NCBI GenBank assembly: GCA_010094025.1
Contig: ML991772.1
Coordinates: 62,001-126,000, forward strand
Length of the DNA stretch: 64,000 nt
Direction of reading: 5' to 3'
Source: Viridothelium virens
Lineage: Eukaryota > Ascomycota > Dothideomycetes > Trypetheliales > Trypetheliaceae
Positions within the stretch are counted from its first letter, which is position 1. Each line of letters opens with the position of its first letter. A program made the translations under genes and the position numbers. This document shows, one piece after another, positions 1 through 12,767 of the stretch. The notes beneath the pieces were generated by a model that did no database searches, had not been told where the DNA came from, and saw only the letters and a list, made by a program, of their open reading frames with translations.

Positions 1-1277
1 ATCTTGTCATCCAGCTCTTTCAGAAACTTGCTAGCTATACCGTGTTTCTCGGACTCAAACGTCTTTCGGTCTCCCGCGGCTCGCTTTTCGACATCTGTCT
101 TCTTCGGACTTCTGATTCGATTCTTCTTAGGTGAAGACGTCGGTAGATTTAGATAACTTTCATCACCATCATCCGCCGATATCTCACGCAAGGTATCAAA
201 GAAGCGAGACTTAGAGGGCGAATGGAGGATTTTACGCGGCGAATGCTGCTCGGTCCATTCATTGACCATCTCCTGGTCCCAGAACGAGTCGAGACTGGGC
301 CTATGGGGAGGCGCTGACATATGGGCCTGTCTCTTGCTTGGAGAGGTTAGAGGATTCTTCGCAGGACTGCATAATGGTGGCGTGCATGGTCTTTGACATG
401 GCGGGGTTGAAGGGCGATGAGATTTTTGTGTCTTCCGAGGAGAAGGTGCATGCGGCGGTGAGCTACGAATGAGTCAATATTTCCACCTGTTGAACTTTTG
501 ACGAGGGTTTTACAATTTTAGGAACGCGTCAATATTCACATCTGCAGCGGTTTCAGAGTGGATCTCGGAAGAGTCCAGACGTGGAGTACGTTTGGTTTTG
601 TTCTGTCCCCTCGGAGGAGGCGAGGTATCTTCTAACGGGTGGCTCTGTTTCCGAATTGCAATGGAATGAGCTTCTTGGCAATTCCGCGACACTATTGGCT
701 CTCTCTGCCGTACAATTTTCCTGACCGGTACCGGCGAACCGAAGACATCGTCACTGTTTTCGATGATTCCGGTTTTCCATTCATCATCTGAGTAAGTACT
801 TGACTCATTGATAAAGTCTTCATCAGTTCCCTGGACGCTTGTGGGTGAGAGTTGCGGATCATTGTAGCTAATATTCTTCTTGGCCGATCGGCTGGGTGTC
901 ATTCTCGCAGCAGAAGGAAAGCAATTCCTTCGCGACTTCAGTTCTGTAGCTTTGACTTGTGGAACCTTGAGTGGCGCATGGTGAATGAGAGGTTGAGAAA
1001 GTCCCGATTGAGCTTTGCACTCTAAACGATCTATCCTCGTGACAAGATCTCTTAAATCGTTTTCACGCCCTGCTGGAAACGAGTCTCGATAGTAATCTCT
1101 CTGCATCAAACCCGAACATTCATCACCCTTTGAGGGCTTCCGATTTTTTGCTCTGCTGGCGCAAGTCTTCGTACGCGTAGGTGGTTGGGATTGTGGCCAT
1201 GCCTTTTGAGCATGTTGATTGATAATGTCTTGTAGATCCGGTAGCTCCTCATCACTCTCTTCGTGCAGTCTTGCCAT
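1..1277 (-). CDS. SprT-like (GCNA-type) protein, N-terminal part; gene runs off the left edge
   Basis: Two exons are visible: 1277-514 and 462 to the window edge, joined across a 51-nt intron (513-463, GTAAAA donor, TTGACTC branch-like site, CGTAG acceptor) that keeps the frame. About 410 residues are present. They are low-complexity, rich in Ser/Pro/Lys and acidic patches, with a motif SFWDQEMVNEW followed by basic SPKK-like repeats, and end at KFLKELDDK. From memory of the family, this is the usual lead-in to the SprT zinc-metalloprotease domain of fungal GCNA/Acrc-type proteins, sometimes annotated as HMG-box proteins. These are thought to act on DNA-protein crosslinks in the nucleus. The HExxH catalytic domain would lie outside the window, so the assignment rests on the linker region only. 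The start is the first ATG of the frame. Confidence 0.6.
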
Positions 1278-3422
1278 TGTCCTGTTAGCAATCTTTTGAG
1301 CTTAAAAAATAATTGAAGTAGTAGAAAGCGAGTTGCGTCCAAGCAGTGCCATATTCCACGTGGGGTGGTTGACCGTGGTGCTGCGCGAGTGGTTGCCATA
1401 GCAACGTCGGAGTACTGAGTGAAGCTCCGAAACGGAGTATGTAACCGACCACCACTCCCAACACTGGTATTTTACCTAAGGTCTTGTAAATGGTAATGTG
1501 GTAAAGGCATCATATGCAGAGCTCTACGAGCAAATCGGCAAGCAGCGTTGATGTCTTAGAATAACCAGAAGTACGGCAGTACCCCGTGTGCCTTTCGAAC
1601 TCAATCGATCATATTGTCGAGGCTGCGGCTCCAACCGCCGAAACCTTCTTGCTTGTATTGAATACATCACGTCTTCATCAGCTAAATCAATTGATATAAG
1701 TTTCGCTGGAGTTGTCGGTATGACCGATGTCGCAGTCGTCAGACACAGTTAAGTAGTTCTCATGTCTGCTGCTTGTGACTGGACCGAAGACTGAGATCAT
1801 GGAACGACTTCCCACGGTCAAATCCTCCAACCAAGACAGTGAACAGATGAGAGCGAGGGCAATAGATCGAGCTAAGGTAAAAGAAGGGGCGACGGGTTAC
1901 CAGCTTCGTCCATCTTCCTCAGAAGTTGTTGTACCCAAGTTCGACCCCAACCCTTGGGGAGGCTATGCAACACCACGGAATGCTCCAAACTAATACCGAG
2001 CTGAGCCCAGCGATTCGGCTGAAGGTAGCTGTGTTCTTGCTTTTTGCTAGGATGGCATTGTGACCGGAGTCGGCCGAGGGGCTTTATTCTCCAGTTGCAA
2101 ACGCTGTCACTACCGCCCGGTCATCCGTAATCGGCATTCATTGGTGTATTATTGCTGCGGGTGAAGCGCAAGGGTCTAACGTTAATGCTCAACGAGCAAT
2201 GCCGATCAAAGTTCCGTTGTCGATCCGGACAAAAATGGACGCGATGTAGTGGATCGGTACCTATCCTTTACCGCGACCTCGGATCTGACTGATTGCTGCA
2301 AAGGGTTAAGAGCGAGTTGGCCACGGCGGTGACCTTAGGGCATGTATCATACACTACCAGGGTGCTGTGGCAGGGTAATTTAGCGGCTCCAGCCACGCAT
2401 CATCACGGCTGTAGAAATGTCCAAATCTCCGGCTCGTAAGCAGCACTCAAATTGTCTGCGCTTACGGATGAAAATTACCCCGCAATCGAGGTGAGAGAGG
2501 GAGGAAGATCTAGGCAATAATGCAAGAGTGCGATGGAAATGAGCTGACGGATGGGATTTTCAAATGAGATGTGACTTGACAGATCTCTCTTGCCGGGATC
2601 TGGTCTTGAACGAGGATATTTTAAGATTGATTTTCGGAGTATCCGCGCCACGAATTTGTCTTCATTACAAACCGTTGCTTGTGAGCCTACTCCTTAGTTT
2701 GCATCGCAACGATAGCCTACCTTAGAGAACCCCGTACATACCTTCATGACGCGAGGCGTGTTCTCTACTCCGTACGTGGTCTGATTTGCAGTCTAGTTAC
2801 AGCGGAAGCGTCCAAGTCTCCGAGATCCTCATGCACAATTCTGCTCCAATACCCCCACTGGCATCCTTGACACGCATAAGGAGATCCGACAAGGTTAGCG
2901 TGGCTCTAGGCTCTGCTAGAAGCAAGCCCACCGTTTGAATTGTCCAGTCGGCCCCAGGCGCTTCAAAGGCTTCCTGTGGAGTAGTCGGTGAGACTTTCCA
3001 TTGCAATAATGGGACGGAATATGATGTCGTGCCCCTGAACTGCACATACGCCAACGATGCACAGTTGAATAGCACCATGACCTGCGAAATTGCTGCCTGC
3101 AAAGATGACGTGCCATATTCAACGCCCCCGCTCAACTTCGAGCAATGACTCTTCCTGGAAGAGTGCCGGTCAGCAGCTGGACTGCTAATCAAATTCCCCA
3201 AGGCTGAAAAGAGCATGGAGACCCATGTCGCATCGAAGCTAAATGCCATCATGACGGCGATCAGCTGAATTTGCAGGCAAGCAGCAGACAACCGAATTAC
3301 CAGTGCCAGGAAAGTGCTTGGCAGGGACTCTGGAATTTCGGCTGCTGGTCTCCACTGCAATCCTGAAATGCAGACAGAGGACACTGTGCCATGTCCTACA
3401 GATCTGTGAGAATGAGATCTGT
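1278..3422. other. Intergenic region, with one unexplained open frame
   Basis: I see no gene with recognisable homology here. A 228-codon open frame on the minus strand (3483-2797) underlies the 3' side of the zinc-finger gene and is treated in the findings. TACGGAGTA-like sequences occur at 1432-1439 (ACGGAGTA) and 2766-2774 (TACTCCGTA). Confidence 0.5.
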
Positions 3423-4331
3423 TCATCGAGCACCTTTCTTGTGAATTCTTCTGACGTGGTCCTTCTATGAGCGTTGTTAGCATTAGACTTCCAAAGTAGA
3501 TCTTACTTCGAATTGACTCACCATATTGTCGACTCTGCTGAAGACGCGCTCACAACCCGCCCATTCGCAAAGGATTCCGGGATTATGTTTGGCCTCATGC
3601 CTTGCTCGGTCCTTTTTGCTGGAGAACCCGCCCTCTTTCGCCTGTGGACATCCTTCATGGCGACAAAACAGCGATTTCGTATGACGCTTGTAATGCTTTC
3701 GAAGATCGCAACCACGCGTGAAAGTTGCTCTAGAGCTACAACCAGGAAATGCGCATGACCATGTGCCATCCACGTTGAGATATCCATAACCGGAGAGATC
3801 TGTTATGGATGGTGAGCCTCCTCGCGAAAAGTCTGAGTGAGAAGCTGGTCGAGAGGCATCTGTGGCGAATGCACCCGTCGAATTAAACGAAGCTGATCGT
3901 GACTGACGCACTGCCTGAGAATCCGACGCTGGAGCCAGAGACGAAGGCGGAGAGTGACGTCGAGGATACATATAAGCCTCTGAAAGCTCCGAAAAGGTTC
4001 CGGGATATGTTTGACTCAAACCAGGCAGCGTACAGACTGGAGGTACATAATATGAGCTTGATGATGGTATTAGCATGCTGTCTCCACTACCATTCCGATG
4101 ATGCCCGTGCGGATACCGCTGGGCTTGATACGGCCGATGTGACTGCGATGGCATAGAGTGATCCAGGAAGATTGGGAAGTCGTTCATCTGTGGTGGTTGT
4201 GATACGTGAACGGAATGGAAACTATATGGACTGGAGGGTATCGCCGGTCCTCCAGTGGGTATCCACCTGTTATAGTTGTGTTGTTCTTCCATCACAGATT
4301 TGTCCCTCTGAGCGGTTGGGAATCTTGACAT
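3423..4331 (-). CDS. C2H2 zinc-finger protein (three C-terminal fingers)
   Basis: Exons are 4331-3522 and 3464-3423, with a 57-nt intron (GTGAGT donor, CATAG acceptor); the product is 283 aa. Residues 1-190 are Ser/Pro/Tyr-rich and disordered. Three C2H2-like units follow to the C-terminus: CAFPGC...RKHYKRH, CRHEGC...RARHEAKH and CEWAGC...DHVRRIH. The intron splits the third finger: the unspliced frame loses the last two His ligands, whereas splicing gives NMKDHVRRIHKKGAR and a stop. This layout matches a large family of fungal C2H2 finger proteins, probably nuclear DNA-binding regulators. The target is not known. The start is the first ATG of the open frame. Confidence 0.8.
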
Positions 4332-7300
4332 AGTTCAGCCTGCAGGGGCTGATAGTTTCAACGCGTTCACTTTGGTGAAGCTCGGTAAATGATATGTTGC
4401 CTACTAGAAGGAGCCGGCTGTCGCGTTTAATAGAAGATAGCTTAGTATCTGATCAGAAAGATCAGCCTGAAATTTGGGGGCCAGGAGCTCAGCAGAAGGT
4501 AAGTTCATGGAAAGGGCTGAATTGGGGGCGTTGGGCGGCGCAGGTCATTGTTTAAGTGAGGATAGATATGTAGGCGGGACCCCCCCATCAGAATGTAGGT
4601 AGAGTACGGAGTAGGACTTACTGTAAGCTCGGACAGGATTCGGTGCAAAGCTGCGGGGAGCGTTTCGCCAAACAAAGCCCCCGAGGTGTTTGACAGCTAC
4701 TATTTGTGCTGATGACGGTGACAAGGTGTCCTCCATACATTACATGGCTTAACCCGAATCTCATTGGGCCTGTGCTTACTTGCGGGCTGAAGGCTCGACT
4801 TACCACTGTTCACTAGGCTGAAACGCTGCTTAACCATAAAGACCAGACCACTGTCCAGCTAGACCAATGCCACAAAAAGTAAATCTTTCATGTTGTGGGT
4901 GATAACTGAGCAGATAGACGGCTGGAGCAAAAGCGACATCATGTCTGCTGACACTGCTCTAGATACGATACTATGGCGAATAGCAGCGTGTAGTCTTGAT
5001 TAGCGTGCTAGGTGGTTCATTCCTAGTTATCAATTCTTTGGGCCTTGAGTTCAAAAGAGCTGTCAACTTGATCAAGCCAGCGCAATGTGTGATTTAAAAC
5101 TCGCTGTATGTACAGCCAGCGATGCCTACCTCCATTCAAGGACATCAGGAATCATGGGAGGAGATAGCGTGTTCCAAGACAAGCCATGCCTTTCTTTGAA
5201 GCATGGCCAAGGATCTTGCATTTCCTCGACAGCTTATCGATAGCTTGCGTGAGCATCTCGAAGTTGGCAGGCGTTGAAGCATACGCAAGTCTATGCAGTA
5301 GTGTGAGAGGATGGGCTAGCGTACTAGCTCATGGTTCTGACATGTGGAGGTGCGATCGACCAATCTTCAAAGATGAGTCTCACCACTTTGCTATGAGAAA
5401 GTATAAGCGGTAGACCCAGAATCAAAAGAAGGTGAACCAGTGAATAATCGGACTAGTGCGGTGAGAAATAGAATTTGCTCATGATGACAATCGCCGGTTT
5501 CTATCGTACTTCCGAGGCAAGACGATTACTGTAAGAGAAGTCCATCGACGTATAGCGCTTCATTTTCGCCAGAGCTGAGAGTGCAGAGAAACTCCTGGAG
5601 TTGACATATTCAAGGTGGGGGCTACTCAGCCATACGTGAAACAGGCTCCCGTTCAGGCCGTCATAAACTAATACTTGTCCAGAATCTATAGGTATTTTCT
5701 GTTTTAGTAGCAATGCCCGCTCCGAACGAGCGGCCGAGGACTCAGATGATGCCAGTATAATGTGGCTCGCCATTGGCTCTTGAAGCTGCATCGCCAGGTG
5801 TGGGACAAGGTCCTGGTGGTCAGTTTTTAGCCGCAGTGCAGGCGTGGTGACTGAGGTTGCCGCCACCGAAGGAGCGCGGTGGCAGGCAATAATGCTTCCT
5901 GCGACGCTTGGACAGTTACTAAGGTGGTTTTCTGGATTACTCGATCCGGGATAACGGTACCCCGTCAGATCAGCCGGCAGATTTGCAGGGCGTCTTACAG
6001 AACCTTTTCGATTCGTGTCTGATCATGAATGTTCCTTCACAGTGATTTTGCGTGCATCGTCACTCGTCCGAAACGGAGTACTTCTACAAATGTATGAGGG
6101 TGGTTGTTGCTTTGCGAATGTCACCGGAAAACGGTTTGGCAGTGGGGAGCATGTAACGCGCTTTACCCTCCTGCCTGTAAGTGGACAAGCTTCAAAGGAA
6201 TCTGCACTGCATTATGCTTTCTGAGCTCCAACAGACAGCATAAGATCCATAAGTAGCATGATAAGGAAGCGGGGTGGGATAAAGCCTTCTCTCGGAATAT
6301 TCACCGAATTAGGTGTACGAGGCTTGGATTGCGCGCTCTCGAACAGTCTTACATGGGGCATAACCAATTTCTGATGGAACCGTTGGATCATTCACAAATC
6401 TCGCTTCGCTAAGGGTATCTGGAATGGTCGATGCCTCATCTAGCACAGATCTAAGCTGTTTCAAAAAAGAAAAAAAAAAGTCATGTTGGCACTGAAGAGA
6501 TGTGCACACGTTATTTAGAGTACCTTACAAAGCATGGAATTCGTATTCGTCGGCATCCTTCGGACTTGCGTAAACGCTTAGTTCATGGACTTGCCTTCTT
6601 TGATCGCAGGTTGTTGTCCTGCTGTTGAGAGAAGCTCAAGGTTGAAATCGAAGCTGGCACTTTGAATATTATAGTGAAGCTTTGACTGAACTAGGGTTTG
6701 GAAAGTCTCGGGTAGGTTGGGTCCAATACAGACTTAAGTCATCCGCGAGTTAAAAAGGTTCGGGTAGAAGCGAGCCATGTGCGTGCAGTAACACATTCCT
6801 ACCTGGGTAGCATCCATGCCCAAACTTCCGGTGACACCACACTTGGCCTTTCTGAGTCATGTCTCCCGCTAGAGCCAGCGATGGTCTATCTCATTTAGGA
6901 GAAGAGTCAGGTCAGTGCAAGCATAGATGCATAAGGTATCGAGTGGCTCGAGTTTCCTCTTTTCGTCAATCTCAACGGCAAAAAGCAAACAACCAAACAA
7001 AGAGCGGCGACCGCAATGTAGCATCAACCAAAATCCGGTGACTAGTGCTTGGGATTGATTTACCGGTGGTTCGTCGAAGACTCGCACCAACCTACCGGTG
7101 GGGAAAAACTGGATCTTCGTCCGTCTGCAAGGAGGATATGTCAAACCCTATAGATATTGAGCACAGCCTTGACATATAGAAGCCCGAGAGTGTGGTGTCT
7201 GTCTACATAGAAATCTTGTGCACGAAGTTTCATTCTTCATCCTGGCTGCGGGCCAAAACATGGCAAAGACCCTGTGAGGTACTCACATAGCTTGCTCTGG

Positions 7301-8289
7301 GCATGACCTGGTGCTCAAAGGGCATGAGTCGATGACGAACAGTTGTAAACAGGAAATCTGGCCTGTGCATCTCTGTAACACGTGTCGACATTTCTACTCA
7401 GTAAGCGTGGCCTAGCTGGCTCACTTGATCATACCATACTGCGTGTGGTAAACTCCAGGCAGATACAGTACAACGTTGAGAACCAGAGTGAGGGACTTAG
7501 AATTGAGACGAGCTAGAGCTTGCAGTGAAATGAGCGTGGTTGTGAAACACAAAGAGTTTAAAGTGGATGGCGCAGTGGCCCATCAGGGACTTCGCATGCT
7601 TCGGAAGCGCTCGGAGCGGAATTTCTAGGTCGCCGGGCAAGTGTTCAGGTCTGGCCATTCAACCTTTGATAATCTTCTTTGACTGCCGCACCTCTCACTT
7701 CACCCTCGCCCTCCATCACGCGTCTTCGTGGCAGCCGTGTGGTTTCTTTCGTCGGTGAATTCGGTTGCTCTAGTTTTCTGTTCCTCCTACCGGGTCTTCT
7801 TGAAGGATCCAGGTACCTGCGGCGTTCACCGAGCTCACGCCTGCCGAAATCTTCCAACCGCAGACGTGCTGCCCCTTCACTGCTACTTCCAGGTTTAGTC
7901 ATAGAGGTCCCTCCACGGGTTTGGCTGGCACTAGGGTCTTCCTTTTAAGAGTATGACGTTGATGAGTTTCTGCTAACTTATTCACTCGTCCCGGTTCAAT
8001 TCACAACTCCGAGTCACTACCTTTGACACTTCAACATACTCCACCTGGGAACTCCTTTGAGGACAGCAGGTACTGCAGGAAGTTTTCAAAGCGGAAGCTA
8101 ATACCTAAATCTGGTGCATCTCAATAACAGTTATTGTGCTATTGCCTAATACGATAGGGTTCTATTTTTGGAAACCTACCTACCGGGCTCACGACGACCT
8201 CACCACCTGCTCGACACACATCGATCCAGACTTTCCAGACTCCACATTCAACGTCACTTATCGTCCCTCGACACACGAAGCCTCTAAAG
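4332..8289. other. Long intergenic region, about 4 kb
   Basis: No convincing gene was found. The open frames here are short (at most about 120 codons), lack recognisable domains, and the longest (5866-5501, minus) begins without an ATG. The last 600 bases before the VTS1 homologue are pyrimidine-rich on the plus strand, as in many fungal promoters and leaders. TACGGAGTA occurs at 4605-4613 and ACGGAGTAC at 6073-6081. Confidence 0.5.
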
Positions 8290-10283
8290 ATGTCGTCTAT
8301 CAGTCATCTAGCAGGTAACCGGAACAGTACACCTGAGACAAGCAACTCGAGTCTTCGTCCGCCATCGAGTCGAACAGTTAGTGGTGGTCATCACCTTCGT
8401 GCCTCAGCCGACATGGGCTCCTATTCTGCGGCACCTCAAATCAGGGGGATTAGGCCTTCGTCTGAGGTATATTTTAATCAGAACCAAGGCCAAGGCAATC
8501 AAGACGACATGGAGAAGGCAGCGCAACAATGGATTGCCGATATAGATCAGTACGAGACGACTTTGGAAGAGATGGCGGCCGCTACACTCGATCAGGACTT
8601 CAAAGATGAACTCAGTGCTATTGAACAGTGGTTTCGTGTCTTGTCTGAGGCAGAAAGAACTGCAGCGCTTTATGCCTTATTACAACAGACCACCCAGGTT
8701 CAGATCCGTTTCTTCATTCAAGTCCTTCAACAGATGGCGAAGAGTCACCCAATGTCGGGTATGCTTTCACCAGCCAACTTTGGGGAGAAAGGTGAGCTTT
8801 TTTCAACAGAAGTGGGTAGCATAAGCTAACAATAAAAGATCCTATGTCACAAAAAATGAGTGATGCCATGAGCAAGCTATCGGTTGAAGGATCACGCAAT
8901 TCTCTGGGCCTCGGGAGACCTCCTCCATCCCCCGGTGCAAAGCGAAATTCCGGGCTTGACGCTTCCACGATCAACTCAATGTTTCCGGATGCTGCAGCTG
9001 CCATCGCAAAGCAAAAGGCCGAATTCACACAGCACACCGGTACTGCGCCCACCTCCAATCGTAATAGCGCTGCAATTGGCGATCGTACCTCATATCATGC
9101 TCCCACCTTGTCTACTTCGGAGAATACGAAGAAGGAAAATCATCAGCCACCTCCACCATCTCCCTGGACCTCTCGCGCTGCTGATAATCAGAATGCTAAT
9201 GCTAGGCCAAAATCATCATCTGGTCATCAGCCTATGGGACAATTCACACAGCCTCCTCCTTCCGCTGGCCTTCGCTCGGGTCGGCCGGCTCATTTAAGCA
9301 ACGATGGGAATGTGCAAAATACTACCTTGAATGCTGGTGACCCACCAAACAGTGGTGCATCAATACTTTCGCCTTACGCGGGGAGCGGTAATTGGGCGTC
9401 GATGGTCAACACCCCTATGGTATCCAATTTTAACCAACAACAGCAGCAGCAGCAGCCGCCGCCGCCGCAAAATGTCTCTCAAGCCGACATGGTCGCAAAT
9501 GCGACTGCCATGAAGCTTGCCGCTCTCTCAACTGTCAACAACCGTATCCAGCTCGATGATGTGCGCAAATATCGTCGAGCTCGGTCTTCTGAGGGTCAAG
9601 GTGGTGGGGGCCAGCAGCCAATATCATCGCCGGGCATGCAAGGAACAGGCATACTCATGACTAACGAGCTTGGGCAAATTTTAACGCCCCAGCAAGCCGC
9701 TGCGCTTCAAGCTCAGCAGCTCGCAGCTATGCAGGGACGTCGGTCTCGTCCAAACTCTCCAGGCATCGCCATTCAGGGTGCACCAGGCGTCGGCGGAATG
9801 AGTTTCACATCACCGCAGAATAACGGATTCCTCTCTGCTTACGACGGTTCTCAACAGATGCTCAACAATCAGCTTGCAACCCTGAACTTGGGTCAGTTCG
9901 GGATGGGAATGGGTGCAGGCCATGAGGGTTATTTGTCAGACCATTCTGAGATGAATCGTGGCCGTTCGCCCCGAGGTCGACGTGGAAGCTCCAAACCGCC
10001 TGAGGATCCCACAGATGCTTCGCTCCTTCAAGATATTCCAAGTTGGCTGCGTAGCTTAAGGCTGCACAAGTACACAGACAATCTCAAGGACTTGCAGTGG
10101 ACGGAGCTCGTCGAGCTCGACGACGAGGGATTGGAAAAGCGTGGTGTGAACGCTCTGGGGGCAAGGCGGAAGATGCTCAAGGTAAATTTTTACTTTCACG
10201 CCGTGTCATGCTGATCTAACGTTTATGTCTCTATCCAGGTATTTGAACAAGTCAAGGAAGCGCGTGCGGGAGGCAAGCTCTGA
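8290..10283 (+). CDS. vts1: Vts1-like RNA-binding protein with SAM domain
   Basis: Exons are 8290-8791, 8839-10181 and 10239-10283, with introns of 47 and 57 nt; the product is 629 aa. The N-terminal part (about residues 75-170) contains the conserved helical region with [19 protein letters not shown] and ends at NFGEKDPMS across the first splice site. The middle is disordered, with a poly-Gln/poly-Pro run near residue 390. A SAM domain occupies about residues 565-622 ([11 protein letters not shown] ... GARRKMLK). The third exon adds only 14 residues that complete its last helix. Vts1/Smaug proteins bind CNGG-loop hairpins in mRNA and recruit the CCR4-NOT deadenylase in the cytoplasm. The start is the first ATG of the frame. 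Confidence 0.92.
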
Positions 10284-10967
10284 TCGCATGCATACTGCAT
10301 TGGATGTCATTTGCGGACCGCCTATCGAGATGGATCACTCACGCCGTTCGGGGGGCAGCGACTTCTTGAGTAGAATTCAAGTATCTATGCGTTACACAAT
10401 GATGCACAGTTCGATCAGTTGTGTCTGTGGCTTCATTCGGAGCGAAAGGATGTATAGTACAAGGATTTCGGGTAAAGGCCTTTCATCGGTAATTACATGG
10501 CATCCAACACTGGTGATTGATGCCTTTCGATTGCCGTCATGTCTTTTGTATTTATTGACGGGTGGTAGCCATCTTTGGCATGTATTATGGTGGTGGTGGT
10601 GCATTGGCGAATTCCCAGCTTGATGAATGGAAATTGACTCGATTATCGTGTCTCAAAAGACGGGGCACTTCCCATTGTGGTCTTATTAAACCTTTGTCCA
10701 TGATCATTACAATGATGGCTTTGTTCACAAGTTTCGCATTGTTTTGTTACCCCTAGGGACACACTACTTCTTCTCCCCGTCGCCAATGCCTAGTCAGCTG
10801 TGAAGAGCCTTCTCGTACTTTAAACTGACCAATCTTCAATCACTACAATCCTCTTTCCCGTATTCAAATTACGTTGATCGTCATTCATTTGCTGGACGGG
10901 AATTTCAACTTCGCAAACTCTTCTAAGTCTTTGTCAAGAATCCCACCGCGTGCTCAATTCTGACATA
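10284..10967. other. Intergenic region between VTS1 and the GH16 gene
   Basis: No gene was seen. The region should hold the 3' UTR of the VTS1 homologue and the promoter and leader of the GH16 gene. The last 100 bases are pyrimidine-rich with a CTTTGTCAAGAATCC-type leader. Confidence 0.5.
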
Positions 10968-11996
10968 ATGACCGGTACAGTTTCAAGCATAGCCAAACTC
11001 TCAGTGCTGGCCACTTTCTTCCTGTTGCAACTCAGTTCGGCGAGCTATGTCTTGAAGGAGGATTTCCTCGCAAATCCATCCAGTTCCTTCGACGCCTTCA
11101 ATTTCTTCACTGGACAGGACCCTACGGCCGGTGCGGTTGCATATTCATCTATGCAGGAAGCTACACAAGCACAGCTTCTTGGGTACAACCATGGAAGCGT
11201 CATGTTCGCTGTTGACTCGGGCACCCGACTCGACGTTTCTAGCACGGAAGGGCGCAAATCCGTTAGGCTCGAGGGAAAGACAAACTATAATCATGGCCTT
11301 CTCATAGCGGATGTCGCTCACATGCCTACTGGCTGTGGCACGTGGCCTGCTTTCTGGCTTCTTGGAGCTGGGAATTCATGGCCTTCCACTGGGGAGATCG
11401 ATATCATCGAAGGCATTCACAACCAGGCGTCCAATCAAATGACATTGCACACAGCACCTGGCTGTGCAGTTCAGAATGTGACTACTCAGAAAGCCTACAC
11501 GGGCACTTTGCAAACGGCTAACTGCGACGTCAATGCTCCGAATCAAGACAAGAATGCCGGCTGCGCGGTTGCAGCCCCTCAAAACCCTGTCGGTACGGCA
11601 AGTTTTGGGGCAAACTTCAACACTCAGCGGGGTGGTGTCTTCGCTACTGAGTGGACATCCAGTGGCATCTCGATCTGGTTCTTCCCACGGAACGCCATCC
11701 CACAAGATCTCACCTCCAATACGAGCACACCCAATCCTCAGGGCTGGCGGCAAGCACCTCTTGCTCAGTTCTCCGGGTCCGAGTGCACCTGGGATGCACA
11801 CTTCCAGAACATGCGGCCGATCATCAATACCGACCTCTGCGGAGCATGGGCTGGAGCGGACAATGTCTGGGAGAGCAGTGGCTGTAAGGCGGAGACTCAG
11901 ACGGACAAGTGCGAGGACTGGGTTAAAATGCACCCGGGCAACTTCACTGAAGCGTACTGGGTCTTTAAGGGAATGCGCATGTACCAGAGTGATTGA
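10968..11996 (+). CDS. Secreted GH16 endo-beta-1,3(4)-glucanase
   Basis: Single exon, 342 aa. An N-terminal signal peptide (about residues 1-24, hydrophobic LSVLATFFLLQLSSAS) precedes a glycoside hydrolase family 16 domain. The catalytic signature GEIDIIEG is present; by position the nucleophile is Glu143, the assisting Asp is Asp145 and the acid/base is Glu148. The family hydrolyses mixed-linked or beta-1,3-glucans, so this is probably a wall-remodelling or nutrient enzyme outside the cell. Several N-x-S/T sites and an even set of Cys residues fit secretion. An in-frame GTG lies 18 bases upstream, but the ATG at 10968 gives the better signal peptide. Confidence 0.93.
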   Translation: MTGTVSSIAKLSVLATFFLLQLSSASYVLKEDFLANPSSSFDAFNFFTGQDPTAGAVAYSSMQEATQAQLLGYNHGSVMFAVDSGTRLDVSSTEGRKSVRLEGKTNYNHGLLIADVAHMPTGCGTWPAFWLLGAGNSWPSTGEIDIIEGIHNQASNQMTLHTAPGCAVQNVTTQKAYTGTLQTANCDVNAPNQDKNAGCAVAAPQNPVGTASFGANFNTQRGGVFATEWTSSGISIWFFPRNAIPQDLTSNTSTPNPQGWRQAPLAQFSGSECTWDAHFQNMRPIINTDLCGAWAGADNVWESSGCKAETQTDKCEDWVKMHPGNFTEAYWVFKGMRMYQSD

Positions 11997-12767
11997 GCAC
12001 AAGAAGCTTGCATTGCCTTTTAAATCTTGTTGATACCTTAGATAAGGAGGTAGCTTGGCGCAACCGAGGAGCACTGGTGTTCTGCAGCTGGCTATGTTCT
12101 CCGATTTATGTATAAGAAAACCTCACACCTGTAATTGTGTAATGACACGGCTTGTTATCATCGGGTACAATAGCTTTATAATACTAGTATGAACAATTAC
12201 TCTTCTCTTCAAGATCATGACGATTTACAGGAAGCTTGATGTCAGTTTTTAACAAGAACTTTCTTCGTCTCCCACCTGTACACACGATGACCTTCTCTGT
12301 CAAGAAGTGAACAAGGTGTGGTCGAGACCTTACTAGAGTGTGAGATAATCATTTGCGTGAGGTGCGTTGAAGCTGGATGCTCTTGCTTCGGAGCTCCAAG
12401 GTCGGGAAAACTAGGATTGCATTGGAGAGCTTTTCAAGACGGAAGAAAAGTGAAGCTGGGGTTGCGGGGCAGGGGTTGCCTGCGGTGACGGAACGCGCCC
12501 AAACGCCATCACACATGTGAACTTTAATCGTGCCCAATCCCCAGGGGATCCTACGTGCCGTACTTCTAGAATTTTATCTTTTGTTTTAAATGTATATGTC
12601 GACACCTTTCGATCTACAACAACGGACCGTCTGTAACCCGTTCTTCGCTAGTTCGACACGCGCCCATTCGCGCCACGCTTTCAGATGCGTTCCGATTGAC
12701 TCGACGTCAAAACGTCAGACATTTCCGCTTCCACGGCGATACGTACTTGAATTGGGAAGCAGTACAT
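11997..12767. other. Intergenic region upstream of the Mto1 homologue
   Basis: No gene was seen. The frame of the downstream gene is open for 24 codons before its first ATG, but no ATG occurs in that stretch. Confidence 0.5.

Noticed and set aside
5501-5866. A 121-codon minus-strand frame in the long left intergenic region
   Set aside because: It starts at GTG without an ATG, has no domain, and no spliced extension was found.
11376-12074. A 232-codon minus-strand frame under the GH16 gene
   Set aside because: It is antisense to a gene with an intact catalytic motif and signal peptide, and has no domain of its own.
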